Source of the DNA: Bugula neritina
Lineage: Eukaryota; Bryozoa; Gymnolaemata; Cheilostomatida; Bugulidae
NCBI GenBank assembly: GCA_964035545.1
Contig: OZ037767.1
Location: forward strand, 19,477,628-19,541,627
Direction of reading: 5' to 3'
Length of the DNA stretch: 64,000 nucleotides
The notes under the pieces were generated by a model. It was given only the letters and a program-made list of their open reading frames with translations, did not search any database and was not told the origin of the DNA. The position numbers were made by a program, and so were the translations under genes. Below are positions 37,304 to 48,823 of the stretch, piece after piece (position 1 is the first letter of the stretch; every line of letters starts with the position of its first letter).

Positions 37304-39844
37304 CACAGTTGGTTTAAGGTCATACGTTTCATTTTCTGGCTCTTTGCCAGGTGCTTTATGTTCTATATGAACAATGTTCCACTGATAGCTCGAACAGGTT
37401 GAATGTCACAGGAACAAAAAAAATATGAAAAGATAAAGAAACTTATGTTCTCCAATATACTTTTTTATTTTTTTCAAAAGCCAATTCATGTTTAAGTTAT
37501 AGCTTGTTGAAAAACATAGTCCCCCTTCCACATTCTTTTCAATTTATACGCTCCTGACTTGTTATTGTGTCTCAATAATATGCCTTGTATTTGAGTGCTT
37601 ATTAGTCTCGCTTCACTAACTTTGCCTATACTTCACAAGTGCCAGTGCTGCTGGCTCAAAAGCTAAATGTTATAAACTGTCAGCTAAAACCCAATCTTGT
37701 ATTCTTAGGTTGGTTGGCCTAAATAAAACAATAGTCAAATCATGATTTCATGTTTTAAAAATGTACTCTATTCTAACCTGCTGCCTAGCTAGTTCTCTTT
37801 TTGATGTATAATTACAAAATTTGTGATACATTTTTTTGGCAACCATGTGATTTATAAAATGCAGTAATGGTACTTATAATATTATATTATTATCATTATA
37901 ATATATTATATAGTATTATGTGTGTTTTTATTATACTGCATAATATCTATTTTATTATTGTTGTTGCGCAAACAAGTGCAATTAACCTAGTTTTCAAAAT
38001 GTACCTCTAAATTATCAGAATATCAGTTTAGATATTTTCATGCTTTGTTAGGTAAACCTAAAAAAAGAGGCTGTATTCCCAAAGTAAAGGGTGTTGAACT
38101 ATGAACTATATTAGATTAGCCACTCTGCTACCAAGTGCATCAGTATAATATTATATGAATAGCTCTGATGCTTTGTCTCCGGTGGCTGGCTGCGATATGA
38201 TAACTTGGCCAACTTCCAAGAGTTTAAAATTGGCGCAATTATTCAAGAGGTTACATGCTGCACAGAGCTAGCAGTGATAGTAACCTTGCTATTGGCAGTA
38301 CTTATTACAACTGCCAGCATATAAGCTGCATTGTAGAATGCCGTTGGGGTAGGCTAGTAAAACCAAATTCTGCTCTCTAATATACCTTAGACACAATGCA
38401 GCAACATAATTGTTCATTTCAAATTACATTGCCACCCTTACATGAGCTGTGGGCTTCATAAAGATTCATATGATTAGAGATTTATGCTATAGGCTAGCTA
38501 TGATGAAAATAACACACCATTGTCAAAGTTAACTTCAAGTATGTTGTTTTCCAGAAACTCAGTAATGTCCATTTATCTCTTGCATACAAATACTTATGTA
38601 ATAGCATACAGTTTAAGTTTTATTTTAGAGCACATCTGCAAACTCTACAATAAGAGCTTGCTTTACCAGTCTATTTCAGACCTGTTTTTGTAGCTAGTAA
38701 TACGCAAGCTACTTATTTTTAAACTTTTGGGTTATTTGTTCAAAACCATTTGCTTTGACTGCTATCAACATGAATTGACAGCCTAATAATTATAACCCAT
38801 TTGGGCGCGAAATATTTATGTAATGATAGTGACTCAAATAGTGCGCGTTCCATTAACGATGACTGCGTGGTCCAGAGGTTAGAGGCGTCAGCGACGTGTT
38901 GGTTGGTCATGGTTCAACCCTGTTATGTTGCAATTTTTTTGTCAACTTATGCAAATCCCACGCATGTATAATAAATATGGCTATAATTGTAAAGTTTTTT
39001 TTTAACTTTTGTTCAACAGTAAGACAACATACATGCATAATAATTAGATACTGAACACTAGACTAAATCTTAAATTGATCTTATAGATTACAATGTACTT
39101 AAAATAATCATATGTGAATTAGAGAAACTGAAAGTATACACCTGCTGCGCTATAGACAGACCTTTACTGACAAGACTGCAAAGTGAAGTGATTTAGCTGA
39201 AATTAACTCTGCCAAACAAACAAAGAATTATGTTGTGCTGAGGCATTTTCAATATAATATTATTGTAACATAGTGAGATGATTCAGCTAAGTGCTAATGT
39301 AAAACAGGGAACATTATATTGGCAGAAATCCAATAGATTGCCAATTTGTGCGAGAGGGTACTATATGTTATTGTGATAGCGCAGAGCGGCAAACGTACTA
39401 GGAATGTTATAATTAGTCACAGGAGCGTAGCTAGAACCACCATATGAAGAATTTAGAAAATTGCAGTGAAACTTGCAAAATGGTGTATGTTTTTACCAAA
39501 TTGTGAAGAGCATAAACAGAATTTCAAAAAACAAAGAAAGTATATTAGAGAAAACATATCAAGGAATGTCAAGTTTAACTTTTAGACTTTATAAAATGAA
39601 TCCCCTGTGCTACAGCAGTGGAACATGGAGGGTGTAAAATTTTACTTATTATGCAACAACTTTCTCAGAAAATTTTTTATTGAAAAATTAAAAAAGTATA
39701 TGAAAGAGGAATGCAAGAACTATCTTTTCATGTAAAATTTGTTAATGTGAGACAAAAACTGTTCGAGCTATCCCCTGGAAACCGTTTATATATAACATAA
39801 AGCAGTGCATGAATCTGGAAAGTAATGACCTTAAACTAACTGTG
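37304..39844. mobile_element. Non-autonomous DNA transposon with CACAG ends and 5-bp target duplication
   Basis: The ends are CACAGTTGGTTTAAGGTCAT and, on the other strand, CACAGTTAGTTTAAGGTCAT. GCCAT flanks both sides (37299-37303 and 39845-39849), and the homologous site in unit A (about 25163) is uninterrupted. Similarity between the inverted ends continues for about 200 bp with shared blocks (TGCTTTATGTT, GATAGCTCGAACAG). There is no transposase frame. The 5-bp duplication and CACAG start recall Transib/RAG-type elements, but that is only a suggestion. Confidence 0.85.
38858..38940 (+). repeat. tRNA-like SINE head inside the 2.5-kb element
   Basis: It has GACTGCGTGGTCCAGAGGTT and GTCATGGTTCAACCCTG, an A-box- and B-box-like pair, followed by a T-run. 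Confidence 0.45.
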
Positions 39845-39990
39845 GCCATGCATCTCAATGCTAACATTTGCTAAACGTGTGGCTAATTCCCGCAAATTAT
39901 ACATCACAACCTCCGCATATTTACTGTTTTATGCTAATTGTTTATACTGCTGCCTGTATAATATATTTACTGCTGTATACATAATATATA

Positions 39991-39998
39991 GGGGTAAC

Positions 39999-40030
<32 letters not shown>

Positions 40031-41301
40031 ACGATCATAGCGGTACAAAAAGCCGGCCAAATTGTGAGAGAACTTATTGACGTAGAGTTGTGATTTTTTT
40101 TCATAAAAAGGTATTGACACAAATATTCAGCCATTGTAGTTTCAACACTTGCAGAGCATACGTGTTGAAAAGGGGAGTGAAAAACTGTTTTTACCTACTC
40201 TTTGTAATATTTTTAAGATGCCGTTAAAGCTTTATAACTTTTTTCACTCAAAAGCAACAAGTCTAGATTTTACTGGTTTTGTTGCCATTGCTTGTCTCTA
40301 CATTGCCTAACTAGTATAACAGCAAACTCTAAAATAAATTTTCCTTGAGGCACATTTATGTTTAATTTGGCCATCTGGGGCACAATGGGCCACCTGATTA
40401 TTGTACCCTGATTCCTGCTATTAGTTTGTTTGCCCAAAAAATTGGTTGAAATGTTACTAAAATCTACAGATATAGCCATTTCTGACCTTTTTGTAAAATA
40501 TCAAAGACATCATGGTAAGACTACCAAACTACAAGGTGAAGCTCCCCTAATATATACATCTGGTGAGGTTAAAGCTTTGCAATTTTATACATAATACAAA
40601 ACACTCTGTGTTGCTACTAGTAGATAGTCATGATATTCATAATATATTACACCATTGACGGAATATACACGTATTTGACTGAAATAAATTGTTATTTGTG
40701 ATTTGCTCATTCGCTCCCCCCTCTCCCTTCCGTAGCCATGCATGCACTTTAGCTACAGCTCATAGAAAAAAGTCAACTTAGAATTTTGTAGTACATGCTA
40801 CTAAAGTTTTTTTTTCTGATAAAAGTTCCTCTGAAGTGCAAATAAAAAAAACATTTTTAGTTCTAAACAGTAGTGATAATGACACCGTAGAACCGAGTGG
40901 TATGCGTTTAATTTTGTCTTCCTCTGCTATCCGTGGTGGCACAAACTGTACAGCTAAAACATGAATTTTGCTTTAGATCTGAAAGAATATTTGTATTTAT
41001 TTGTAATATTAAATAAATAAAAATCAGATGCAACAAAATCTGCAAAGTTTCAATATATTTGTTGTGTCCCACCCAGTGGCCCATTGTGCCCTGGTACCGG
41101 GGCACAATGGGCCGATTTTTTCGTCATGAAAGTTTCATTATTCTGAAAGTTGTGAGAGAGATAGAAACAACAAACTGATACCTGTAATAGACAACAGATG
41201 CGGCATTAAGACTAGAGATTATTGAACTTGCATGTAACTTGAAAATCAGATGAATGAGAGCAACAAATGCAAAATTCGGCCCGTTGTGCCCCCGTTACCC
41301 C
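39991..41301. mobile_element. TA-flanked MITE, copy 3 (1311 bp)
   Basis: Same family as copies 1 and 2. It is inserted at a TA that is empty in unit A (about 25306). The left TIR has an expanded run of 28 G (39999-40026), and one of the paired internal GGGGCACAATGGGCC motifs is missing. Confidence 0.87.
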
Positions 41302-41317
41302 TATTATTTACTACTGA

Positions 41318-41560
41318 CTGTATATTTCTGCTGACTATATATCTACTGCTGCATGTTAATATATATTTACTGCTGCATGGCTATATATCTACTGCTGCAT
41401 GTTAATATATATTTACTGCTGCATGACTATATATCTACTGCTGCATGTTAATATATATTTACTGCTGCATGTTAATATATATTTACTGCTGCATGTTAAT
41501 ATATATTTACTGCTGCATGACTGTATATTTACTGCTGCATGACTGTATATATAATAATTC
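41318..41560. repeat. TA-rich minisatellite, unit B
   Basis: Repeated TTTACTGCTGCATG joined by TATA-rich spacers (TTAATATATA or ACTATATATC). It is expanded relative to 25318-25470. Confidence 0.85.
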
Positions 41561-42044
41561 AACTGCTGCTAATAAAAATATTGGTTGATCAACATGTTAA
41601 GGTAGAATTGTTCAGACATAAATGAAAATGAGAAATTATCACTGCAACTTTACGTAATTTTAGTCTACATATATATTTAATTTAACTTCAGTGGAAACCT
41701 GAAACTTCAGAGTTATATACCAATATGTTACAACATTGGACATCTACATTGGTAGACTTTTTAAGGCATATAATATTGTATGAACAATAGGTCTGTAGAA
41801 AGGCCTAGCCTAGTATCTGCAGTGCACTTAGATCAAGATAAATTTGTGTGCCAACTTGGTAAATGAATTGTATGAATGGAGTCTTCCAAGTTCCAAGGAT
41901 TCAACAATTAGCAGTAACTGTGTAATCATCCACCTTTGTACCTTTGTCTTAATAAAATATGAAAGCTATTTAAACAATTTGGGCGGAAGTTTTGTAATGA
42001 AGCAAGTTGAGCAAGAATCTATGCTAATACAATGCAATGGAATC

Positions 42045-42263
42045 TCTGGGTTTATTATGAGACAAAAGACGGAAAGTACAGGAATTTTCAATATGATTAC
42101 ATAAAGCCGGCAAAACAAAGAAATTGGTATTCCAACATTCCAACATATTATAATATAATATGCTGGAATGTTAGACTGCCATATTTTTGTTTTTCCAGCT
42201 TCATACAATCATAATGGAAATTCCTGTACTTTCCGTCTTTTGTCTTATAATAAACCCGGAGAC
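42045..42263. repeat. Inverted duplication (palindrome) specific to unit B
   Basis: A block around ACAAAAGACGGAAAGTACAG recurs inverted as CTGTACTTTCCGTCTTTTGT, with arms of about 105 bp around an AT-rich centre near 42150. Unit A has only one arm. About 235 bp of unrelated sequence (to about 42500) also separates it from the resumption of homology. Confidence 0.85.
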
Positions 42264-43029
42264 TGCTGCTGTCATTTTTGGTCTCTGGGAGGGGGGGGGG
42301 TCTTACAAGATTTTTACTTTTTGATGTGGGTAAATAAAGTAGGACTTTGTAATCACACAGCACTTCAAATTTTTAAAATCAGTCAAATAGAACTAGAAAT
42401 ATGTCAGGTTATACACACAGAGGTCCATAACAAAAGACTTTTATTATTCCGAGTAATCAACAGTCAAAGTTCGGTGATCCAAAAATTATACTAAATTCGT
42501 TGTTGCAGTATATATTATATACAATTAAGATAACATGAAAAACAACATAAAAAATAAAAAGACTGAAACTAAAAGACTAGATACTGGAAATAATAATAAA
42601 TACAGAGAGTATAGCTAGCTGTCTCTCCAGTAAGACTGGCAAGAAGTAAAGTACTGAGTCTATTTGTATAGTCAAGTAGTTCAGATAGATCTACTGCGGC
42701 ACTACTATTCTCTATAGTAGCCGTCAGACTTTTTGAGTAAATACAAGGTGCTCCATCACACTCATTAAATACATAGTAGCATTATTAGTATATGAATATA
42801 AAGTACCTATAGCATAACTTCATATAAAGTAAGTATGAAAAGAAAAATCCTACTGATAACTATTTGAAAACGTTACCAGAGAAGAAAAGCCGTACAAAAA
42901 CATTAACAAAGAACCCTCAGGCAGTCAACATTCCAAGGAGTATACAACTCAGGACAGCTAACCCAAGACATGATTCTTCACTCACTAGAAGAATAGGTTG
43001 AAGATTCTTGCTAATTATGCTGAAATATG

Positions 43030-44293
43030 TTAGAGCATCAGTGTATCCTCAGCACCGTCCACAGGAGTTACATCATCTACATTACAAAGACAAATAACAT
43101 TATAAAAACCATTTATCAGAAATATAGCTAAAATCAGTGTTTACATTATGATACATCACAGTTTCAATATTACAATATAAATCATATTTTCTCTAGATAA
43201 TGTAGGAAACCGATCACACAAAATGGCCGACCGAATGCATGTCACGTGTAGGAGAGGATGCTCACAGCTTACTTGATTTATTATGTTCTTTCAACGGCTC
43301 CCTTGACCACCGAGGATTCTTACTACATTTAAGAGCTACAAACACAAGAGAGACTACGAGGCCAACAGCAAAAAGAGATACAAAGACGTAGGCAGCTATT
43401 CTGGAGGGAGGGGGGATGCTGTGACGTCCCATATGAGATTTGGAGTTGAGCTCCCTCTGGCTAGCCTTATTACTGGGAGCAGTTGGGGACGTCTTCAGCA
43501 GAGCTTTAGTAAGCACATATCTGGTGATAGCTGAGAGCTCCCTCGACCTAGCTTCAGAACCTGTGTGACTGGTTGCAGGTGAAGCTTCCTTTGGCGTAGC
43601 TTCAGTACTCGAGAGGTGCTGTGATATACCCCTGGTGCCCACAGATCTGGTGGTAGACGAGAACTTGCTGGGACTGCTATGAGAAGAGTTGTAACTGGAT
43701 ACGTTGAACGTCGAAGAAGTGGGTTCAATGTCAGCACAGGTTCTGTTATAATCTACAAAACCTGAAAAGGGAAATGCTAGAATTAGAAAATTACAATCTA
43801 TAGAATAAAATCCCACCACCACTATAATCACATGACATCAGTTTACTACTGTGTGTGGGAAAACTTCCATCATCTTTTAAATAATCAGCTTCATTTACTT
43901 TTCTCATTTACTAACTTTATACCGACGAAACTGAACACATAATGAATAAGTATATAAAAAATAGTATGCTTTGCTTTAATAACTACTTTAAACTATCTTC
44001 AAAGCACAAAAAGTAGATATTTTGTATTTTACCTAAAATATTGCTGCAGTAAGCTCACCTGGGCAATAGTAGAGACATTTGTAATTGGGAGCTTGCATTC
44101 TCTTTCGACACAATGTAGCACATGGTTTAGTTTGTGGATGGGCAGAGGTGACATCACTCCGATCTATATAACACTGGTTTTTGACAGGACTAGCTCCTTG
44201 CAGACTACACTGCTTGGCGCCAGCATTACAGCCAGCCCAACAGCCAGTTGAAATACACAGCACAAGCAACAGCCCAAATATGTGCTTCTTCAT
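43030..44293 (-). CDS. Cysteine-rich type I membrane protein with cytoplasmic tail (256 aa)
   Basis: Exons in coding order: 44059-44293, 43273-43761, 43030-43076. An apparent stop after KSSKL in exon 2 lies past a good donor (AA|GTAAGC), and splicing to the last exon gives the tail KSNDVTPVDGAEDTLML. Residues 1-20 are a signal peptide. The ectodomain has cysteines at 22, 29, 41, 58, 77 and 87 plus an extra pair at 62 and 73, and a YNRT sequon. A long Ser/Thr-rich, mucin-like stalk (about 92-199) leads to a clear transmembrane helix (about 200-223, IAAYVFVSLFAVGLVVSLVF) and a tail of about 33 residues with a basic start and acidic end. The cysteine framework and the phase-1 intron after the fifth cysteine match the two smaller genes at 13218-14429 and 28056-29281, so they are paralogues. 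It is probably a receptor; the ligand is unknown. Confidence 0.8.
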
Positions 44294-45900
44294 CTACAAC
44301 AATGATCACCCCACACTATTTACTATTAGCCCACATCAACGGTAAAGCATTCAGCTCAAGTTTAGTGCAAGTGAAAAAATTTGTATTCCTAAACAAATCA
44401 CAATTTTAGAAATCTGCTAAAATATGTTAGCCCTGCAGGACTTTTCAAATTTATAATACCATAAAAACTTCTTATTGATAAGCATATGTAAAGTAAATTT
44501 CGTAAATTGCATACTTCATGTTGATACGAAAAATTCTAAGACAGTTCTAATAATCATAACATGACCGGCTGGGTAATGGAAATGCTCAGAAAACATTTAG
44601 CAGAGTGTACAGTAAGGATATGATCAAGTTTACAGTAGCTTGTCAAAACAAACATGAACATAAAGTTTAGTTTGCAAGTGTATTTTGGTCAATGAACTTC
44701 CATCAGCAGTGTTAAGATTGAACTGACATAATTATGCAAACTAACAGAGAAATGAAAAAAAGTAATGGCTTGAAGTCTGCAACACAACAGTAGCTTTTTA
44801 GGCAATAAGAACTTAATGCTAATTAATTTTAAAAGCATAAGTAGATTGTCAATAGAAAAAATGCTTTCCTGCTGGATCAATGAGTTGTACTTGTAACTTA
44901 CAATTTGAATTAGGATCTGCTAACCCCTTCCTTGACTATTATTGTGATTCGTTTTACAATCAGTCTGTGAACTACGAGTCTGCCACATTGCGATTAACTT
45001 TAATTTCACACGCCGTTATTAGTTATTAGTAATACTCATACTGATAGTATGGACTATAGTCATAGACATAGTAACTATGATAGTTTATTAAATTAAACTT
45101 CAAATCTAACCTTTGCTTATTTGTGGTTGAGTCTTTATCTTGTTTAATTCTTTAAGCTTCAGGTTATCAGTTTCTTTAACCTTGAATAAAGTCTTCTTCA
45201 CAGCGGTCAAGTGTTTTTAGAACGAACAGCTTTGTCTTCTTGAGTTGGACAGCCAGAATGAGAATGAGCGAAAAAGTATGCGTCAAGTCCATTTATAGTC
45301 ATTATACTCGTATTACGATTACACCACTGAAAGTGAATTGGGGTTTTCCATTTTTAGTCATCTATACTTACAAATACTGTCTTGGGACTTGGGGGGTTTA
45401 CACTTACTAACTGAGTTTTACTGTTAGACTTCAACGACAACTGATTAACTTTAAGCCACGCCTCAATTGAAAATCTTGTCAATATAAACCTTCCCATAGA
45501 ATGGCCGAGTAAATAGTGAATTCACAGCGAGTACTTGAAGTTTTAGTTGAGCAGCATTTCGATTTCAACTATCCATTTTCATTGTGATTTTCATTCTGAT
45601 TCTCATTCTGATTCTGGCGAACCGCTGCTTTGACTTTGAATCAGGGTTCACCGAAAAAGTCATACTAGTTGGAGCATGGTACACAGCTGGTGAACACATC
45701 TATCAATCTATCAGTATTAAAATCAAGGAAATTTCCTGCACGAATGGAAATTTTACTTTCCATTTTTCTTTATGCGTGATGGAACAGATTGTCATGGCAG
45801 TTCTCAAGTGCATCAACTTTCACCGACGCCAGTGGTTACTTGGCATGTAGCCAATCAACGATTGATAGTGTTTGCCGAGCAGACGTCGGAAATAGTTCGG

Positions 45901-46055
45901 TTAAACAAATTTGAAAAATGATCGTAGGAAAAGACTAGAAACACGCTGGTTAGAAATTTCAAAGCTCGAAAAGTTTACATTATGTAAATCGAAAAATTGG
46001 AGTTATCTTTCTCAAAATCAATTCAGTTTTATGATGAAAAAATATGATACGTACT
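45901..46055 (+). repeat. Block duplicated at 26685-26830
   Basis: In this copy the block lies about 2.8 kb beyond the receptor's last exon; in the other copy it abuts that exon. It therefore marks the right side of the deletion in unit A. Confidence 0.85.
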
Positions 46056-46076
46056 AGTATGAAGTCAGAAATCGCC

Positions 46077-46203
46077 TGAAGCAGCACCAAGTTGGGGGTG
46101 ATTAAGTGCATTGATTCTAAGGTTTCTCGAGTTCGCAGTGCGAACACCGGCATGTACAGAATGACACGTTCTACCTAGTCACACTTGACTCGGTGCTGCT
46201 TCT
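46077..46203. repeat. Short inverted-repeat element
   Basis: GAAGCAGCACCAAGT at the left pairs with ACTCGGTGCTGCTTC at the right with one mismatch. About 97 bases lie between. No target duplication is evident. It could be a small MITE or a hairpin RNA locus. Confidence 0.4.
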
Positions 46204-46399
46204 AAAATTTCAATTGCTTCTTGAATCGGGCTGAGGGCTTTCAGTTTATGAAAATCAAACTGATTCTGATAATCAGAAAAATTGAATATAATAAATTGCT
46301 GAAAACTTATTTTGGATTTTTCTGAATTTTCCAATTTGAGTAAAAGTCACTTGTGACTCAACTAATGTGATTGATTTTGAATCAGTTTGAGTACCGTAA

Positions 46400-47360
46400 G
46401 ACATAATGATAATGCTTAACAGTTAACGGTAATGCCTAAGGCTAATACTAATACTAATAGTAATGCCAATGGTAATGATGATCACATAATCATAATGATA
46501 ATCATAATAATAATGATAATGACATTCATATTGATATTGATATATTATTAATATTCATATTGATATAAGTTATGACTGATATGACTATGAGTATCAGTAT
46601 GACTAAGATTCAGTGGCGATGTAAAATTATTAAATTTAAATATCAAATTCAATCATCAATGATCAATGTCAATATGAATATCATATTGAATATGACTGTT
46701 AGTATTACTATGAGTACTAGTTTTACCATACATTAGTTTAGTTACTCTAGTATCAGTATGCGTATCACTATCACTACCAAACATAGGTAGAATGGTGTGA
46801 GAATCGCTGCCAGCCTGTTTCATGTCAGTTGTCAGCAAGTATTACTAGTGTACTACTAGTACTAGTACTAGAGTAGTAGTGCTAGTACTAGTACTAGTAG
46901 TACTACGAACTTCAAGTATTAAGTACCAACAACTACTAGTATTAATACTGCTGCTACCAACCCCAAGCACCTACTTTTATTTTTAGTCCTAGGGCCATTG
47001 GCTGAATGAAAGATTGCCCATGGTCTGTTAGTATTACTTTAAAATCACACTACTAGTACCACTTTCCTGGTGGTACTAGTAGTACTAATACAGTAATAGT
47101 AATACTATGAGTATGTCTATAGGCTACTATTGGTATTACTATTAGTAATAGTATTATTATTAGACTTAGTAGTACTACTATTACTATTAGTATTAGTCAC
47201 TAGACTAGTAGTAGTAGTATTACTATTAGTAGTAGCATTACACTAGTATTAGTAGTATAGTAGTTATAGTGATTGGTAGTAGTAGTATTAGTAGAAAGAG
47301 GAGCAGAAGTAGTAGTTGTAGTACTCAAGTAATAGTAATTATGCTAGAAGTAGAATGCTA
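46400..47360. repeat. Cryptic simple sequence, TAG/TAC/TAA trinucleotides
   Basis: Irregular mixtures of AAT, GAT, TAG and TAC triplets without a fixed unit, including many CTAGTACTAG palindromes (about 46850-46910) and TAGTAGTAG runs (about 47200-47310). It is typical of slippage-driven low complexity. Confidence 0.8.
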
Positions 47361-48823
47361 TACTACAATTTGCAGTAGATGCTAAGTATATTATTTCCTT
47401 ATACTTACATAGAGTAGTACAGGGGCTAATAAGTCATTAGCTTTCTTTCCTTGACCCATTTATCAACATAGGAAGACTGGTAGTTAAGGAAGTATTAGTG
47501 GTAGTGAGCATAATAGAGGAGTATAATAAGTAGAATAATCATAATAATAATCATGCCAGTAAAAAAACTAAAAAGGGCATTTTCTGGTCAACTGTCAAAC
47601 TTAGGGTAAGAATCGGAGTATCAGTATTACTCTTGGTCAAGCTTAAGTGTTTTGATGCATGGAACTAACTGGTTAAGTGGAGTTAGTAGCAATTAAAAAT
47701 GTTATTATTTTAATTCATATATTTTTTGTCCCTTTGACATTAACAACGTCAAGTTAGAATATTTTAATTTTGCCAATTAATGGCCCCACAAGATAATTTG
47801 TTTATGCTAGGCAAAAACTATTAACTTCAAAATTAACTATTGCCTATTACTATTACTATTTGCAATATTTATAGTGCAAAATTAGGTATAGCAAGGAAGA
47901 ATAAATTTATTGTACATTTTAAAATGCATAGTAGTAATGATAATAGAAAAAATAGTTACTTTAGTTATCCTAATGATTATAAAACTTGTGATTTGTTCCT
48001 TAAGCTTATTTTTACTGCCACAGCTGAAAGTATTCACATTATTTACTAATGCAATTTTGTTGACTTACTTTTTATTGATAAGTAACTCAACAACTAAATA
48101 ATTCCAATCAGTTTATTTTTCAGTAGGTATTTATTTTTTCTGTACTGTCAGTTTTGTGTGAGCTTAGACATTTGTTAAAATTTTATTTCGAAAAGCATAT
48201 GTCCAGTAAAAGCTGTCTGTGATATTGAGTAAACTTTTTAAAAATAATTAAAATAAAGATGCATAATTGAAAAAGTTTCTTGGTTTTTGTTGGTATTTTT
48301 ACACTACTGTGCAATTGATCATAATTTTTTAGTTTATTATTTGGCGGTTACTAGCCAATGACGCAAAACTTGTATAAATTTGAAAACCATATTTCTCTCT
48401 ACTATCAACAAAACTGTTCCATTGACATATTCTAAAAATCCTTTTGAGTAAAAGCTAAATATAGTATATAATTTTTACATTTTATAAAATTAATTTTACT
48501 TGCAAAGACATTTGTTTTAGTTAATCACTTTAAGAGCAAACTGTTAAATATAATTTGCAATTAACAAGCTGACCCCAAATATCAATCAAACTTTCATACA
48601 CACATATATAAAGAAGATGCTGATTGTTTTCTATTATATGTGGCTTTTAGATCAAGTTGCAATGTTTGCGATTTTTGTTGTGAATAAGTTTTTCATTGAA
48701 ATGTATTTATGCAGCTTCTCCAGATGATGTATGCAGTTATGTTGTAAAATCTCTTGTAATAATTGGGAACCAATAATTCTATTTTATGTGGCAATATTTT
48801 AATTTAGCATAAGTTGCTGCCAG

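Larger units (their letters stand above)
27018..43083 (+). repeat. Segmental duplication, unit B
   Basis: Direct copy of unit A (12190-26684). It lacks the LTR element but has a 2.5-kb TIR element (37304-39844), two MITEs (33556-34890 and 39991-41301) and an inverted duplication near 42150. The similarity ends just past the last exon of the gene at 43030-44293. Confidence 0.9.
44294..48823. other. Gene-poor intergenic region
   Basis: It starts with the promoter side of the receptor gene. I find no exon with splice support. It contains a duplicated block (45901-46055), a short inverted-repeat element (46077-46203) and a long stretch of cryptic simple sequence (about 46400-47360). An 88-codon open frame at 45584-45850 has no family signature. 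Confidence 0.45.

Noticed and set aside
43262-43272. Stop of the third cysteine-rich gene within exon 2 (after KSSKL)
   Set aside because: A good donor lies two codons earlier, and the downstream exon, conserved in both units, continues the frame.
45584-45850. 88-codon open frame as a gene
   Set aside because: Its start is in low-complexity ATTCTGATT repeats and no splice partner or homologous family is visible.
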